A DNA stretch of 48,195 nucleotides from Oscillospiraceae bacterium (GCA_902799075.1 CADBYZ010000038.1:1-48195), one strand, 5' to 3'; shown: positions 39,760 through 47,470, numbered from the stretch's first letter. The notes: generated from the letters alone by a model not told the origin. Numbers and translations are program-made.

Positions 39760-41070
39760 TCACCGGGCCGATTCCGCGCGCAGGCGGCGCAGTATGCTCC
39801 CGTCGATGCGCCGCTGAAATTCGAGATACTGTGAAAGCTCCTCGTCGCTGAAGCCGTCAAAGCAGACCGCGTCCATGTCCCGGTCGAGCTGCCGCAGCTC
39901 TTCCCGCAGCTCCGGGGCCTGGAAGACAAAGACATCGCTCTGCCCGCTAACAAGCTGCCGCCGCACAAGGCCCTCGGCCATCAGGCGGGCCAGGGCGACA
40001 AGCGCCGCGGTTTTGCCGAGGCCGGTCAGCGTACACAGCGTCTCCGTCGTGCAGGGCACGCCAAGCTTGTCCATGCAGTAGAGAAGCCTGACCGCGGCCC
40101 CGTCCAGACTGTGCCTGCGGCCGATGCTCTCCATATAGCGCGTCAGCAGTCTGTTGCGCAAAATCGCGCTGCGCAGGGGGGAGTTCTCTTCGAGCCCCTC
40201 GGACAGGGCGGACAGGCCGCCGCCGTCGCCCAGCTTCTTCGTGCCCGGCATGAAGGACAGCGCCAGACTGTCACGGCTCACGGCCAGCAGATAGCTGTAG
40301 ATCACCGGCAGGCGTTCTTTATAATCGGGCGTTTCAAAGGTGCTCCTGAAAAAGTCGTTGTAATAGCCGATGACGCTTTTCTTCATCTTCACGGTGGCGT
40401 TCAGATTCAGACTCTGATCCACCAGGGAGCCCTTCGTATATTGGTAATAGTAGACCGGGGCCTTCAAAACCGCGATCGCCTGGACGTGCAGGAGGTATTC
40501 GAGGTTGAAGATCATGTCCTCGCTGTAGCTGATGCTCTCATCCATGCGGATGCTGTACAGCTCGATGATCTCTCGCCGGTAGAGCTTGTTCCACAGTACG
40601 CCGAAGTAGAGGTCCGCCGGGCCGAGCATCATCTGGTCGGCGTAGGCGCGCAGGGAGAGGATGCCTCCCTTTTCGATGGCGCCCTTTTTGGACACATTCC
40701 CTTCCACGACGCGGTAGAAGTCGCCCACCACGAGCTGGGCGCCGCTTGCCTCCATCTCCCGCACCATGAGCTTGGTCGCGTCCATGGGCAGCCAGTCGTC
40801 CACATCCGCAAACTGGATATAGGTGCCGCTCGCCTCCGAAAGCCCGCGGTTGCGGGCGGAGGAGACGCCGCCGTTTTCCTTGCGGACGAGCTTCACACGG
40901 CTGTCGCCCGCGGCGATTTTCCGCATGAGCTCGAAGGAGCTGTCCCGGCTCCCGTCGTCCACCAGGATCAGCTCCAGCTCCGGGTAGTCCTGACTGAGTA
41001 TGCTCTCCGCGCAGCGCTCCACGCGCTGCTCCCCGTTATACACGGGTACGATGACGCTGACTTTTTCCAT
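39760..41070 (-). CDS. Glycosyltransferase family 2 with long C-terminal region
   Basis: The first 230 residues of this 436-residue protein are a GT-A domain: VSVIVPVYNGEQ, LVDDGSRDSS (37-46), ENGGVSSARN and the DVD metal site within FADVDDWLP (88-95). The final 100 residues look different. A segment near 345-400 (LLYCMDKLGVPCTTETLCTLTGLGKTAALVALARLMAEGLVRRQLV) has the spacing of a winged helix, an odd addition to a glycosyltransferase. The ATG at 41070 is used since residues upstream of it have no homology. It begins four bases after the GtrA-like gene. Confidence 0.82.
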   Translation of the reverse strand: MEKVSVIVPVYNGEQRVERCAESILSQDYPELELILVDDGSRDSSFELMRKIAAGDSRVKLVRKENGGVSSARNRGLSEASGTYIQFADVDDWLPMDATKLMVREMEASGAQLVVGDFYRVVEGNVSKKGAIEKGGILSLRAYADQMMLGPADLYFGVLWNKLYRREIIELYSIRMDESISYSEDMIFNLEYLLHVQAIAVLKAPVYYYQYTKGSLVDQSLNLNATVKMKKSVIGYYNDFFRSTFETPDYKERLPVIYSYLLAVSRDSLALSFMPGTKKLGDGGGLSALSEGLEENSPLRSAILRNRLLTRYMESIGRRHSLDGAAVRLLYCMDKLGVPCTTETLCTLTGLGKTAALVALARLMAEGLVRRQLVSGQSDVFVFQAPELREELRQLDRDMDAVCFDGFSDEELSQYLEFQRRIDGSILRRLRAESAR

Positions 41071-41074
41071 GCGA

Positions 41075-41605
41075 TCAGTCCTTTTTGAACAGTACGAATT
41101 TTTCCAGCGGGAACAGCACCGCCAGCTGCACATACCCCGCAGCCATGGCGGCGATGGTCCTTGCCAGCGGCGCGAGGGCGGTCACGGAGAGCTTTGCCGT
41201 GATGAACCCCTGCAGCCAGGTGGAAAACAGGATCAGCAGGGCGATGATCACGAGATAGGCGATCAGTCCCGCCCGGCTGCCCCTGCCGCGGAAGGTGGTC
41301 TTCATGTTCATATAGTAGCCGAAGATATTGGCGATGAAGTTGGAAAGAAAGAAGGGGAGCACATAGCCCCAGGTGACCACCCCGTCCACCACATAGCGGC
41401 TCGGCCCCTCAAACAGGGCCTCGGGCCGGAACACCGGGCGCAGCAGCGGCGGCAGCTTCGCTGTCACGCCGTCGAACACCAGCGGCAGGAGATTGGCAAG
41501 CGCAAGCTGCACCAGCGTGATGCCGGTGGAGACGAGGTTAAACTTGATAAACTGCCAGAGCGCCGCGTCGCCGTAGCGGGCGTCCAGCTTTTTGAGCACT
41601 GACAT
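41075..41605 (-). CDS. GtrA-like membrane protein
   Basis: The 176-residue protein has about four hydrophobic segments (roughly 24-44, 85-102, 118-136, 145-168) and the GtrA-like features FIKFNLVSTG near the start and NFIANIFGYYMNMKTTF in the middle. GtrA-family proteins are thought to flip or present lipid-linked sugars for a partner glycosyltransferase, and one is encoded four bases downstream. A loop of about 30 residues between the first two segments is longer than usual. It heads the minus-strand operon behind a near-consensus promoter. Confidence 0.75.
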   Translation of the reverse strand: MSVLKKLDARYGDAALWQFIKFNLVSTGITLVQLALANLLPLVFDGVTAKLPPLLRPVFRPEALFEGPSRYVVDGVVTWGYVLPFFLSNFIANIFGYYMNMKTTFRGRGSRAGLIAYLVIIALLILFSTWLQGFITAKLSVTALAPLARTIAAMAAGYVQLAVLFPLEKFVLFKKD

Positions 41606-41675
41606 GCGCCATCCTCATGTATACCGATAGTAAAAGGCCGCACCCGCTCACGGCAGGACACGGCAATGTGATTTG

Positions 41676-41703
41676 ATTATAACATGCTTTCCCACACTGT
41701 CAA
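41676..41703 (-). promoter_or_regulatory. Promoter of the GtrA-glycosyltransferase-HAD operon
   Basis: On the minus strand TTGACA (41703-41698), a 16-bp spacer and TATAAT (41681-41676), both consensus hexamers. Confidence 0.8.
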
Positions 41704-41711
41704 GGACGGAA

Positions 41712-41759
41712 ACGAGCGCGTCGGGGTGAATCCATGTACGAGCGCGTCGGGGTGAATCC
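41712..41759. repeat. 26-bp-period direct repeat
   Basis: A 22-bp block beginning ACGAGCGCGTCGGGG is present at 41712-41733 and again at 41738-41759, four bases apart, between divergent promoters. Confidence 0.9.
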
Positions 41760-41764
41760 GTGGC

Positions 41765-41793
41765 TTGTAAAATCGGGAAAAAGCAAGTATAAT
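41765..41793 (+). promoter_or_regulatory. Possible upstream promoter of LysM peptide 2
   Basis: TTGTAA (41765-41770), a 17-bp spacer and TATAAT (41788-41793) lie just upstream of the TGTGACAG repeats. Confidence 0.55.
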
Positions 41794-41810
41794 GTTCTGC
41801 GGAAAAAACG

Positions 41811-41844
41811 TGTGACGGATCTGTGACAGTCTGTGTGATAAACT
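41811..41844 (+). promoter_or_regulatory. TGTGACAG direct-repeat promoter, copy B
   Basis: TGTGACGG (41811-41818) and TGTGACAG (41822-41829) are 11 bp apart. Nine bases later is TAAACT (41839-41844) behind TGTGA. The spacing is identical to copies A and C. Confidence 0.7.
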
Positions 41845-41876
41845 GGGCGTATCATGGATCTAAAGAGGTAAACACT

Positions 41877-42113
41877 ATGAACGGAACGAAAAACACCATG
41901 CTTAAGGCACTTGATGACGACGCTATGCAGCAGGTCTCCGGCGGCGCGTACAACGGGGCGGTATTCATGTACACCCTCCAGCCCGGCGACAAGCTTTCGG
42001 TGCTGGCCCACCGCTTCGGCACGACGGTGCGCGTGCTGCAGGAGCTGAACAATCTCACCGATGACCCCGATCAGCTCCGGCCCGGCAGAACGATCATGAT
42101 CCCCCAGCGATGA
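41877..42113 (+). CDS. Double-glycine leader peptide with LysM domain, copy 2
   Basis: The 78-residue product has the leader LKALDDDAMQQVSGG with V20, M17 and L12 at -4, -7 and -12 before the cleavage point after Gly23. The mature part is a LysM domain (YTLQPGDKLSVLAHRFGTTVRVLQELNN, then LRPGRTIMIP), with GDKLS where most LysMs have GDTLS. AAGAGG lies before the ATG at 41877. Its stop overlaps the start of the YdcF-like gene by four bases, so the two products are made in linked amounts. It shares its upstream regulatory repeats with copies 1 and 3. Confidence 0.82.
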   Translation: MNGTKNTMLKALDDDAMQQVSGGAYNGAVFMYTLQPGDKLSVLAHRFGTTVRVLQELNNLTDDPDQLRPGRTIMIPQR

Positions 42114-43576
42114 AGAGAGCTTCCGAAAAGCGCGGCCCGGTCATTTTATTGAAGCTTCTGGCGGCGGGCATCGCGTGGCTGCTGGTGTTCCTCCTGTGCC
42201 TGCGCATCGGCGGCGGGGGACTGACGCTCTTCTTCGAGGTCCCGCCGGACGCGGACGGCTACGCGCTGACCTTCTCGCCGGAGGGGATCGCGAAGGCCTC
42301 ACAGATGAAGACCTCCGCCGACGGGACGGAGCTTGCGGTCCGGCTCGCGCCTGTAAGGCACGGGGAGACGGACGCCCTGCTCCACTGGGACGGGCTCGGC
42401 GAGCAGAGCCTGTACGACAGCGACATCGAAAGCCATATCCGCTCGCTTCCCGGCGGCATCCTCTTTGACGACATCACCTGGAATTTCAGCGGCTGGGAGC
42501 TCTTCACGGCCTGTTTTTTCCTGTTTTTGCTGACGGCCGCCGTGATCTTTTTCCTGGAATCGAGGCGGGAGAGAAAGCGCGTCTTCTTCTCCTACCGCGC
42601 CACCGCCGAGCTCGGCATTGCGATCTTCCTGCTGGTGGCAAGTCTTCTGCGTGTCGATATGCTCTACGGCTTCCTGCGGGGCGAAAACGCGGGGACAGTG
42701 TGGTCCTTCCTGGTGAGCACCATCGTCACGGCCCAGACCTTCGTGCGCCGCACCGCTTTCGTGATCGTGGGCTTTGCCCTGGTGACGGCGGCGAGCAATT
42801 TCGTCCTCATGCGCCATGAGGGGGTGCGGCCCGCCAATATGCTGGGGCTCGCGGTGTCGCTCGTGATGGTGGGGGGCGCGGCCCTCGGCATCTGGATGTC
42901 AAGGTCTATGCTGCAGTTCCCGCTCAGAAACGTCCTGCTCAATGTGTACGCGGGGCTGTTCGTGTACTTTGAGTGCCTGCTTGCCGCCACGATCATCCGC
43001 TCCGTGATGGCTGGGCGGCACGAACCGGCTTACGACAAGGACTATGTGCTGGTCCTCGGCTGCCGCATCCGGCCCGACGGGACGCTCTATCCGCTCATCC
43101 GGGGCAGGGTGGACCGGGCGATCAATTTTGTAAACGCCCAGTTCAAGGCCACCGGCAAGCGGGCGGTCCTGGTCCCGAGCGGCGGCAAGGGCGGCGACGA
43201 GCCTCTGTCCGAGGGCGAGGCCATGGCCCGCTACATGCGGGAGAAGGGCGTGCCGGAGGAATACATCCTGCCGGAGACAAAGTCCACGACCACGCGGGAA
43301 AACCTCCTCTTTTCCCGCAGGCTCATCGAAGAAAAGGGGAGCGCAGCGCACGCGGCGTTTTCCAGCTCCAGCTACCATGTCTACCGGAGCGGCATCCTCG
43401 CCTCGGAGGTGGGCTGGGACCTTGACGGTATGGGAAGCCGTACCAGATGGTATTTCTGGCCGAACGCGTTTTTGCGGGAGTTTATCGGACTGATGGCGGC
43501 GCAGCGGCTCCAGCAGATGGCCGCAATGGGGGTGATCGTACTGATCACCGCGAGTATCACGACATTGGTAATGTAA
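42110..43576 (+). CDS. YdcF/SanA/ElyC-like (DUF218) envelope protein with extra N-terminal domains
   Basis: In this 488-residue protein the C-terminal part (about 305-480) matches DUF218: DYVLVLGCRIRPDGTLYPLIRGRVDRA, VPSGGKGGDEPLSEGEAMARYM, ESTTTREN-like KSTTTRENLLFS and SSSYHVYRSG. In E. coli, members (ElyC, SanA) act in peptidoglycan or lipid-carrier homeostasis. The N-terminus adds one helix, an extracytoplasmic region of about 95 residues, and about five further helices. Translational coupling with a LysM peptide points to a shared job at the cell wall. The extracytoplasmic region is unassigned. Confidence 0.78.
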   Translation: MKRASEKRGPVILLKLLAAGIAWLLVFLLCLRIGGGGLTLFFEVPPDADGYALTFSPEGIAKASQMKTSADGTELAVRLAPVRHGETDALLHWDGLGEQSLYDSDIESHIRSLPGGILFDDITWNFSGWELFTACFFLFLLTAAVIFFLESRRERKRVFFSYRATAELGIAIFLLVASLLRVDMLYGFLRGENAGTVWSFLVSTIVTAQTFVRRTAFVIVGFALVTAASNFVLMRHEGVRPANMLGLAVSLVMVGGAALGIWMSRSMLQFPLRNVLLNVYAGLFVYFECLLAATIIRSVMAGRHEPAYDKDYVLVLGCRIRPDGTLYPLIRGRVDRAINFVNAQFKATGKRAVLVPSGGKGGDEPLSEGEAMARYMREKGVPEEYILPETKSTTTRENLLFSRRLIEEKGSAAHAAFSSSSYHVYRSGILASEVGWDLDGMGSRTRWYFWPNAFLREFIGLMAAQRLQQMAAMGVIVLITASITTLVM

Positions 43577-43613
43577 TTATAATGTAATCATAAAAGGAAG
43601 GTTGCAGGCAATC

Positions 43614-44120
43614 ATGGCACATGCATGGATCAACAAAGCGTTTTACGAGGCGGTGTGCAGCTTTGAAAAAAGCGAGGCATCACAGGAGTTTTATTACCGC
43701 GTGATGGACGCAGAGGTGGAGCGGGACGGCAGAAAGGACACCGTGCGCAATCAGATCCTGCGCGCCTACGCCATGCTCTTCTGCGACGATATCGGCGCGG
43801 TGGCGGGACAGAAGGCCTCGCCCGAGGATGTGGAGGCCACGGCGGACCGCCTGTATGTGGGCGAGCCCTCCTTTGACCCGAAGCACTGGTACCGCATGCA
43901 GCACCATTTCCCCGTGATCGACGAGGACAACTACGACCGCTTCGCGGCCCTGGTGATCGCGGACCTGAGCGTCGGCCCCCTGCATGACGCGGCGGTCTAC
44001 GGCGGCGAGATGCTGCTGGTCGGCGCGCTCAACCCCCTGGCCCTGAGCCGGGAGGAGCGGAAGAACCAGAAGCTGCGCGTGGTGAAGATCCCCGAGCGGG
44101 CAAGGGAGGAGGACGCATGA
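43614..44120 (+). CDS. Hypothetical protein co-translated with the response regulator
   Basis: I do not recognise this 168-residue soluble protein. It is acidic, begins MAHAWINKAFYEAVCSFEK and contains FDPKHWYRMQHHFPVIDEDNYDRFAALVIADLSVGPLHDAAVYGGE; there is no signal peptide, membrane segment or cysteine pair. The ATG at 43614 is preferred; a TTG at 43602 directly abuts GGAAGG. Its stop overlaps the response-regulator start by four bases, so it may modulate that regulator in place of a missing histidine kinase; this is inference. Confidence 0.6.
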   Translation: MAHAWINKAFYEAVCSFEKSEASQEFYYRVMDAEVERDGRKDTVRNQILRAYAMLFCDDIGAVAGQKASPEDVEATADRLYVGEPSFDPKHWYRMQHHFPVIDEDNYDRFAALVIADLSVGPLHDAAVYGGEMLLVGALNPLALSREERKNQKLRVVKIPERAREEDA

Positions 44121-44929
44121 ACATTCTTGTCGTACACGCCGCGGAGGACGAGCGGGAGAGCCTGCGCGAAATGCTCACCGCGCTCCGGCCTGATGCCGAG
44201 CTGCGCCTTTTCGACAGCGGGCTGACCGCCCTTGCCGACGCCAGAAAGCAGGAGGCGGACATCGCCGTCATCGACACGGAGCTGCCCGAGCTCAGCGGCC
44301 TGGACTTCGGCCAGTACCTGCAGGAGCTGTACCCGGACGTAAACCTCATCTACCTATCCGCGGACAGGGAGGCGGGCTATACCGCCCTGCGGCAGCACGC
44401 GAGCGGCATCCTGCCGAAGCCGGTTGCAAAGCCGGAGCTCACACGGGAGCTCGACGAGCTGCGCCACCCGGCGGTGATGAAGGAGCACAAGCGCGTCTTT
44501 GCCCAGACCTTCGGCAACTTCGAGCTCTTTGTCGACGGCAAGCCTGTGGCCTTCAAGTATAACCGCACCAAGGAGCTGATAGCGGTCCTCATCAATAACC
44601 GCGGCGCCCAGACCAGCAACGGCGAGATCATTGCCTGCCTCTGGGAGGACGACGGCGACCCGGAGAAGAAGGCATCCTATCTGTCCAATCTGCGCCAGGA
44701 CCTGCAGAACACCTTCACAAAGCTCAAGCTCAACGGCATCATCCTCAAGCAGCGCGGCAGCCTCGCCATCGCCACCGACCGCATCGAGTGCGATCTCTAC
44801 GACTGGCTCGAGAAGAAGCAGGAGTCCAAGTACCACTACCTGGGCGACTACATGAACCAGTACAGCTGGCCTGAGGTCATGCACGCCGAGCTCGACGAGA
44901 TCGCCTGGTCCTTTGACGACGAGCAGTAA
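44117..44929 (+). CDS. Orphan response regulator with SARP/OmpR-like winged-helix output
   Basis: Residues 1-115 of this 270-residue protein are a receiver domain: acidic E10/D11, phospho-acceptor Asp53 in VIDTELPELSG, Ser81 and Lys101 in LPKP. Residues 131-223 form an OmpR/SARP-type winged helix (FGNFELFVDGKPVAFKYNRTKELIAVL, then WEDDGDPEKKASYLSNLRQDLQ). A short tail (CDLYDWLE, YLGDYMNQYSWPEV) resembles the start of a BTAD domain. Such domains bind direct repeats with 11-bp spacing, exactly the pattern before the three LysM peptide genes around it. No histidine kinase is in the window. The start overlaps the preceding gene by four bases. Confidence 0.82.
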   Translation: MNILVVHAAEDERESLREMLTALRPDAELRLFDSGLTALADARKQEADIAVIDTELPELSGLDFGQYLQELYPDVNLIYLSADREAGYTALRQHASGILPKPVAKPELTRELDELRHPAVMKEHKRVFAQTFGNFELFVDGKPVAFKYNRTKELIAVLINNRGAQTSNGEIIACLWEDDGDPEKKASYLSNLRQDLQNTFTKLKLNGIILKQRGSLAIATDRIECDLYDWLEKKQESKYHYLGDYMNQYSWPEVMHAELDEIAWSFDDEQ

Positions 44930-44957
44930 GATCGGTAAAAAAGTTCACATAATTGTG

Positions 44958-44986
44958 TTCATTTTCCAGCGAGGCTGTGATATAAT
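44958..44986 (+). promoter_or_regulatory. Promoter of the secreted repeat-protein gene
   Basis: TATAAT (44981-44986) behind TGTGA (an extended -10) stands 17 bp after TTCATT (44958-44963). The TGTGA-TATAAT part resembles the -10 region of the LysM promoters, but no TGTGACAG repeats precede it. Confidence 0.6.
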
Positions 44987-45105
44987 GCCTTTGCTGCAAA
45001 GGCAGCGGCTCGCGTACAGCCCCGGATTTACAAAAAGGGGAGAAAACGGGAGTTGCGCACACAGCGCGGGGCGCTGCGGAGAATGAAATGAAAAGGAGAA
45101 GGAAC

Positions 45106-47097
45106 ATGACAACAACGAAGCGCATTTTTGTCTGCCTGCTGGCCATGACCATGCTGGTCTCGGCGGCGGTATGCGGCGGCGTGAGTGCCTGGGCCGAGGA
45201 GCTCAAGCCGGTCACGCTCGAGCCCACGGACATCGACAATCAGCTTGCGTACATCTATTCCCAGATCGGGACCCTCAAGCAGAACGACAGCCAGAATACC
45301 TGGTACTACACCATCACCGACCTTGACCACGACGGCAATCTGGAGTTTGTTTCCGCGTCCCAGCACCCGCAGGACCGCTCCACCAACCTGAAGGTCTGGG
45401 AGGTCAGCAACGACAGAAAGGCTCTTGTGGAATGCAAGCTCGACAAGGACCCGGAGGAATCCTTCCCGGACATCCTCACCGACGTGGCCGACACCTTCCA
45501 CGACACCGCCACCGACACCTGGAACTACCTGTTCTATGACAACGTGGTGCTCTCTCCCACCGATGTCTACACCAGCAAGAGCGCCTATAACCTCAAGGAC
45601 GGCGTCATCAGCTACCAGGCCTACGCCGTGGAGCATACTCAGATCGTAAACGGCGTGAGAAGCGTCAGCCACACCGACGCAAGCGGCGCCAAAATCTCTC
45701 CCGAGCAGTACAACGCCGCCGGCAACAACGCCTTTGCCAATGCCGAGCGCAGCAGCACCAACTTCGAGTGGCTGACCGCCGCGGATGTGAATAATCTCAC
45801 CCGCGTGATCGACAGCTACGCGGTCTTCTCCGGCAGAAAGAATCCGACCGAGGTCTTCCCGGTTCCCAAGCCCGAGGCTCTGACGGCTCCGACCGCCACC
45901 CCCGCACCCGCGGCGACCGCAGCGCCCACCCCTGCACCCACGCCCACGCCCGTGCAGCCGATCTACCTGAGCATCACCAAGAACCCCACCAATGAGAACA
46001 AGACCGAGGGCAGCACCGCCTACTTTGTCTCCTGCGCCAACGCCTATGAGTCCCTGACCTGGACGTTTGTCGGCCCTGACGGCGGCGAGTACTCCGTGCA
46101 GAGCTTCCGCAACATCTTCGGCGCAAGTGTCAGCGGCGAATACAGCACCACCCTTGCCATCGACAACGTCAGCACCAGCATGAACAACTGGGGCGCCTAC
46201 TGCACCTTCTACTACCAGGGCCAGACCGCCCGCACCACCACCGCCTACATGTATGTCAGCGCCAAGAGCAAGCCCGCTCCCAGCGGCACCTACACCGGCA
46301 CTGTCACCGACTGGAACTACAGCAGCGTGACCATCTGGGCCGAGAACACCGTGTCCATCACCATCCCCTTCGGCAAGTGCGACATCGACGGCGACCTCTA
46401 TGTCGGCGCCTATGCCTCCTTCAACTGGAACGGCTCCGATGTGACCTACTGCTACATCTCCGGCAGCAAGCCCTCGCCCACGCCGGAGTACGGCTCCATG
46501 AGCGGCTCGGCCTACGAGTCCGGCGGCGGCTTCACCATCAATCTCGCCAACGGTGTCTCCGTGTATGTTGACGGCTGGAAGTGCAATGTCTACGGCAACT
46601 TCTATGACGGCGCCTCCTGCGTGGCCTACTACAGCGGCTCTATCAGCAATGCCGGCATCTACAGTGTCGACATTTACGGCAGCGAGCAGGTCGGCCCGGT
46701 CTACGGCGATATGAGCGGCTATGCCTATGAGGGCGGCGGCGGATACGCCATCAACCTCTCCAACGGCACGCAGATCTATGTTGACGGCTGGAAGTGCAGC
46801 GTCTCCGGTTACTTCTACGACGGCGCTCCCTGCACCGTCAGCTACATGAACTACCCGAGCTCCGATAACGTCACCTCCGTTGTCATCTACGGCAACTCAG
46901 ACCCCCTCCTCGACCAGGGCGGCTGGGCCGGCTCCCACTACTACGATGACTTCGATATCGGCGGCTGGGCCGGTTCCAACTACTACGACAATGAGTACTA
47001 CGACAGCGAGTTCTACATAATGGACGACGGATCCATTTACCGCGAGGATTACAATTTATACGGAGACGTGATCGGCGGCGGCATCGTTTACAATTGA
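45106..47097 (+). CDS. Large secreted protein with Ig-like and tandem aromatic/glycine repeats
   Basis: The 663-residue protein has a signal peptide (MTTTKRIFVCLLAMTMLVSAAVC, ending near AWA) and a domain of about 230 residues (beginning LEPTDIDNQLAYIYSQIG). A Pro/Ala/Thr linker comes next, then an Ig-like domain (about 285-385). Three repeats of about 70 residues follow (YGSMSGSAYESGGGFTINL, YVDGWKCNVYGNFYDGASC and relatives), each of the last two with paired cysteines. The tail is rich in Gly, Tyr and Asp (two GGWAGS units). No sortase or SLH anchor is visible. AAGGAGAAGG fixes the ATG at 45106. Copy C of the TGTGACAG promoter starts three bases after its stop. Confidence 0.72.
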   Translation: MTTTKRIFVCLLAMTMLVSAAVCGGVSAWAEELKPVTLEPTDIDNQLAYIYSQIGTLKQNDSQNTWYYTITDLDHDGNLEFVSASQHPQDRSTNLKVWEVSNDRKALVECKLDKDPEESFPDILTDVADTFHDTATDTWNYLFYDNVVLSPTDVYTSKSAYNLKDGVISYQAYAVEHTQIVNGVRSVSHTDASGAKISPEQYNAAGNNAFANAERSSTNFEWLTAADVNNLTRVIDSYAVFSGRKNPTEVFPVPKPEALTAPTATPAPAATAAPTPAPTPTPVQPIYLSITKNPTNENKTEGSTAYFVSCANAYESLTWTFVGPDGGEYSVQSFRNIFGASVSGEYSTTLAIDNVSTSMNNWGAYCTFYYQGQTARTTTAYMYVSAKSKPAPSGTYTGTVTDWNYSSVTIWAENTVSITIPFGKCDIDGDLYVGAYASFNWNGSDVTYCYISGSKPSPTPEYGSMSGSAYESGGGFTINLANGVSVYVDGWKCNVYGNFYDGASCVAYYSGSISNAGIYSVDIYGSEQVGPVYGDMSGYAYEGGGGYAINLSNGTQIYVDGWKCSVSGYFYDGAPCTVSYMNYPSSDNVTSVVIYGNSDPLLDQGGWAGSHYYDDFDIGGWAGSNYYDNEYYDSEFYIMDDGSIYREDYNLYGDVIGGGIVYN

Positions 47098-47100
47098 TCG

Positions 47101-47134
47101 TGTGACAGTTGTGTGACAGTTCGTGTGCTATTTT
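47101..47134 (+). promoter_or_regulatory. TGTGACAG direct-repeat promoter, copy C
   Basis: TGTGACAG at 47101-47108 and 47112-47119 (11-bp period), nine bases, then TATTTT (47129-47134) behind TGTGC. Same geometry as copies A and B. Confidence 0.75.
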
Positions 47135-47191
47135 ATATACGCAGGCAGGAAAAACACACAAACACGAATCTTTGAATTGGAGGATAAGAAA

Positions 47192-47398
47192 ATGACGATG
47201 AATAAAAAGGCTCTGAACGACGAAGTCCTGGACGCAGTCGGCGGCGGCACCATTCTCCCGTACCAGGTGAACGCGGGCGACACGCTGGAGAGCGTTGCGG
47301 CACAGTACCATGTCACCGCTGACCAGGTGGCAAAGTGGAACAATCTCCCGAGCAATTCCACCCTGATGCCCGGTCAGACCCTCAAGATCAAGTTCTGA
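47192..47398 (+). CDS. Double-glycine leader peptide with LysM domain, copy 3
   Basis: The 68-residue product starts MTMNKKALNDEVLDAVGGG. With cleavage after Gly19, V16, L13 and L8 fall at -4, -7 and -12 as in the other copies. The mature part is almost entirely one LysM domain (YQVNAGDTLESVAAQYHVTADQVAKWNNL, LMPGQTLKIKF), the most canonical of the three. GGAGG eight bases before the ATG at 47192 sets the start. It lies 94 bp after the secreted repeat-protein gene and is followed by a cyclophilin lipoprotein gene. Confidence 0.85.
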   Translation: MTMNKKALNDEVLDAVGGGTILPYQVNAGDTLESVAAQYHVTADQVAKWNNLPSNSTLMPGQTLKIKF

Positions 47399-47420
47399 TC
47401 CGAAACAGCACAAACAGAAG

Positions 47421-47442
47421 GGGAGGCCCGAACGGGCCTCCC
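47421..47442 (+). terminator. Hairpin after LysM peptide 3
   Basis: GGGAGGCCC-GAAC-GGGCCTCCC forms a 9-bp GC-rich stem without a T-run, so it may only partly stop transcription toward the next gene. Confidence 0.55.
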
Positions 47443-47470
47443 TTATGCTCTTACCGAAAAGGAGAATACT

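Noticed and set aside
43561-43600. ATGTAAT repeats before the gene at 43614 as another regulatory direct repeat
   Set aside because: They overlap the end of the YdcF-like gene, differ from TGTGACAG, and have no -10 element at a sensible distance.
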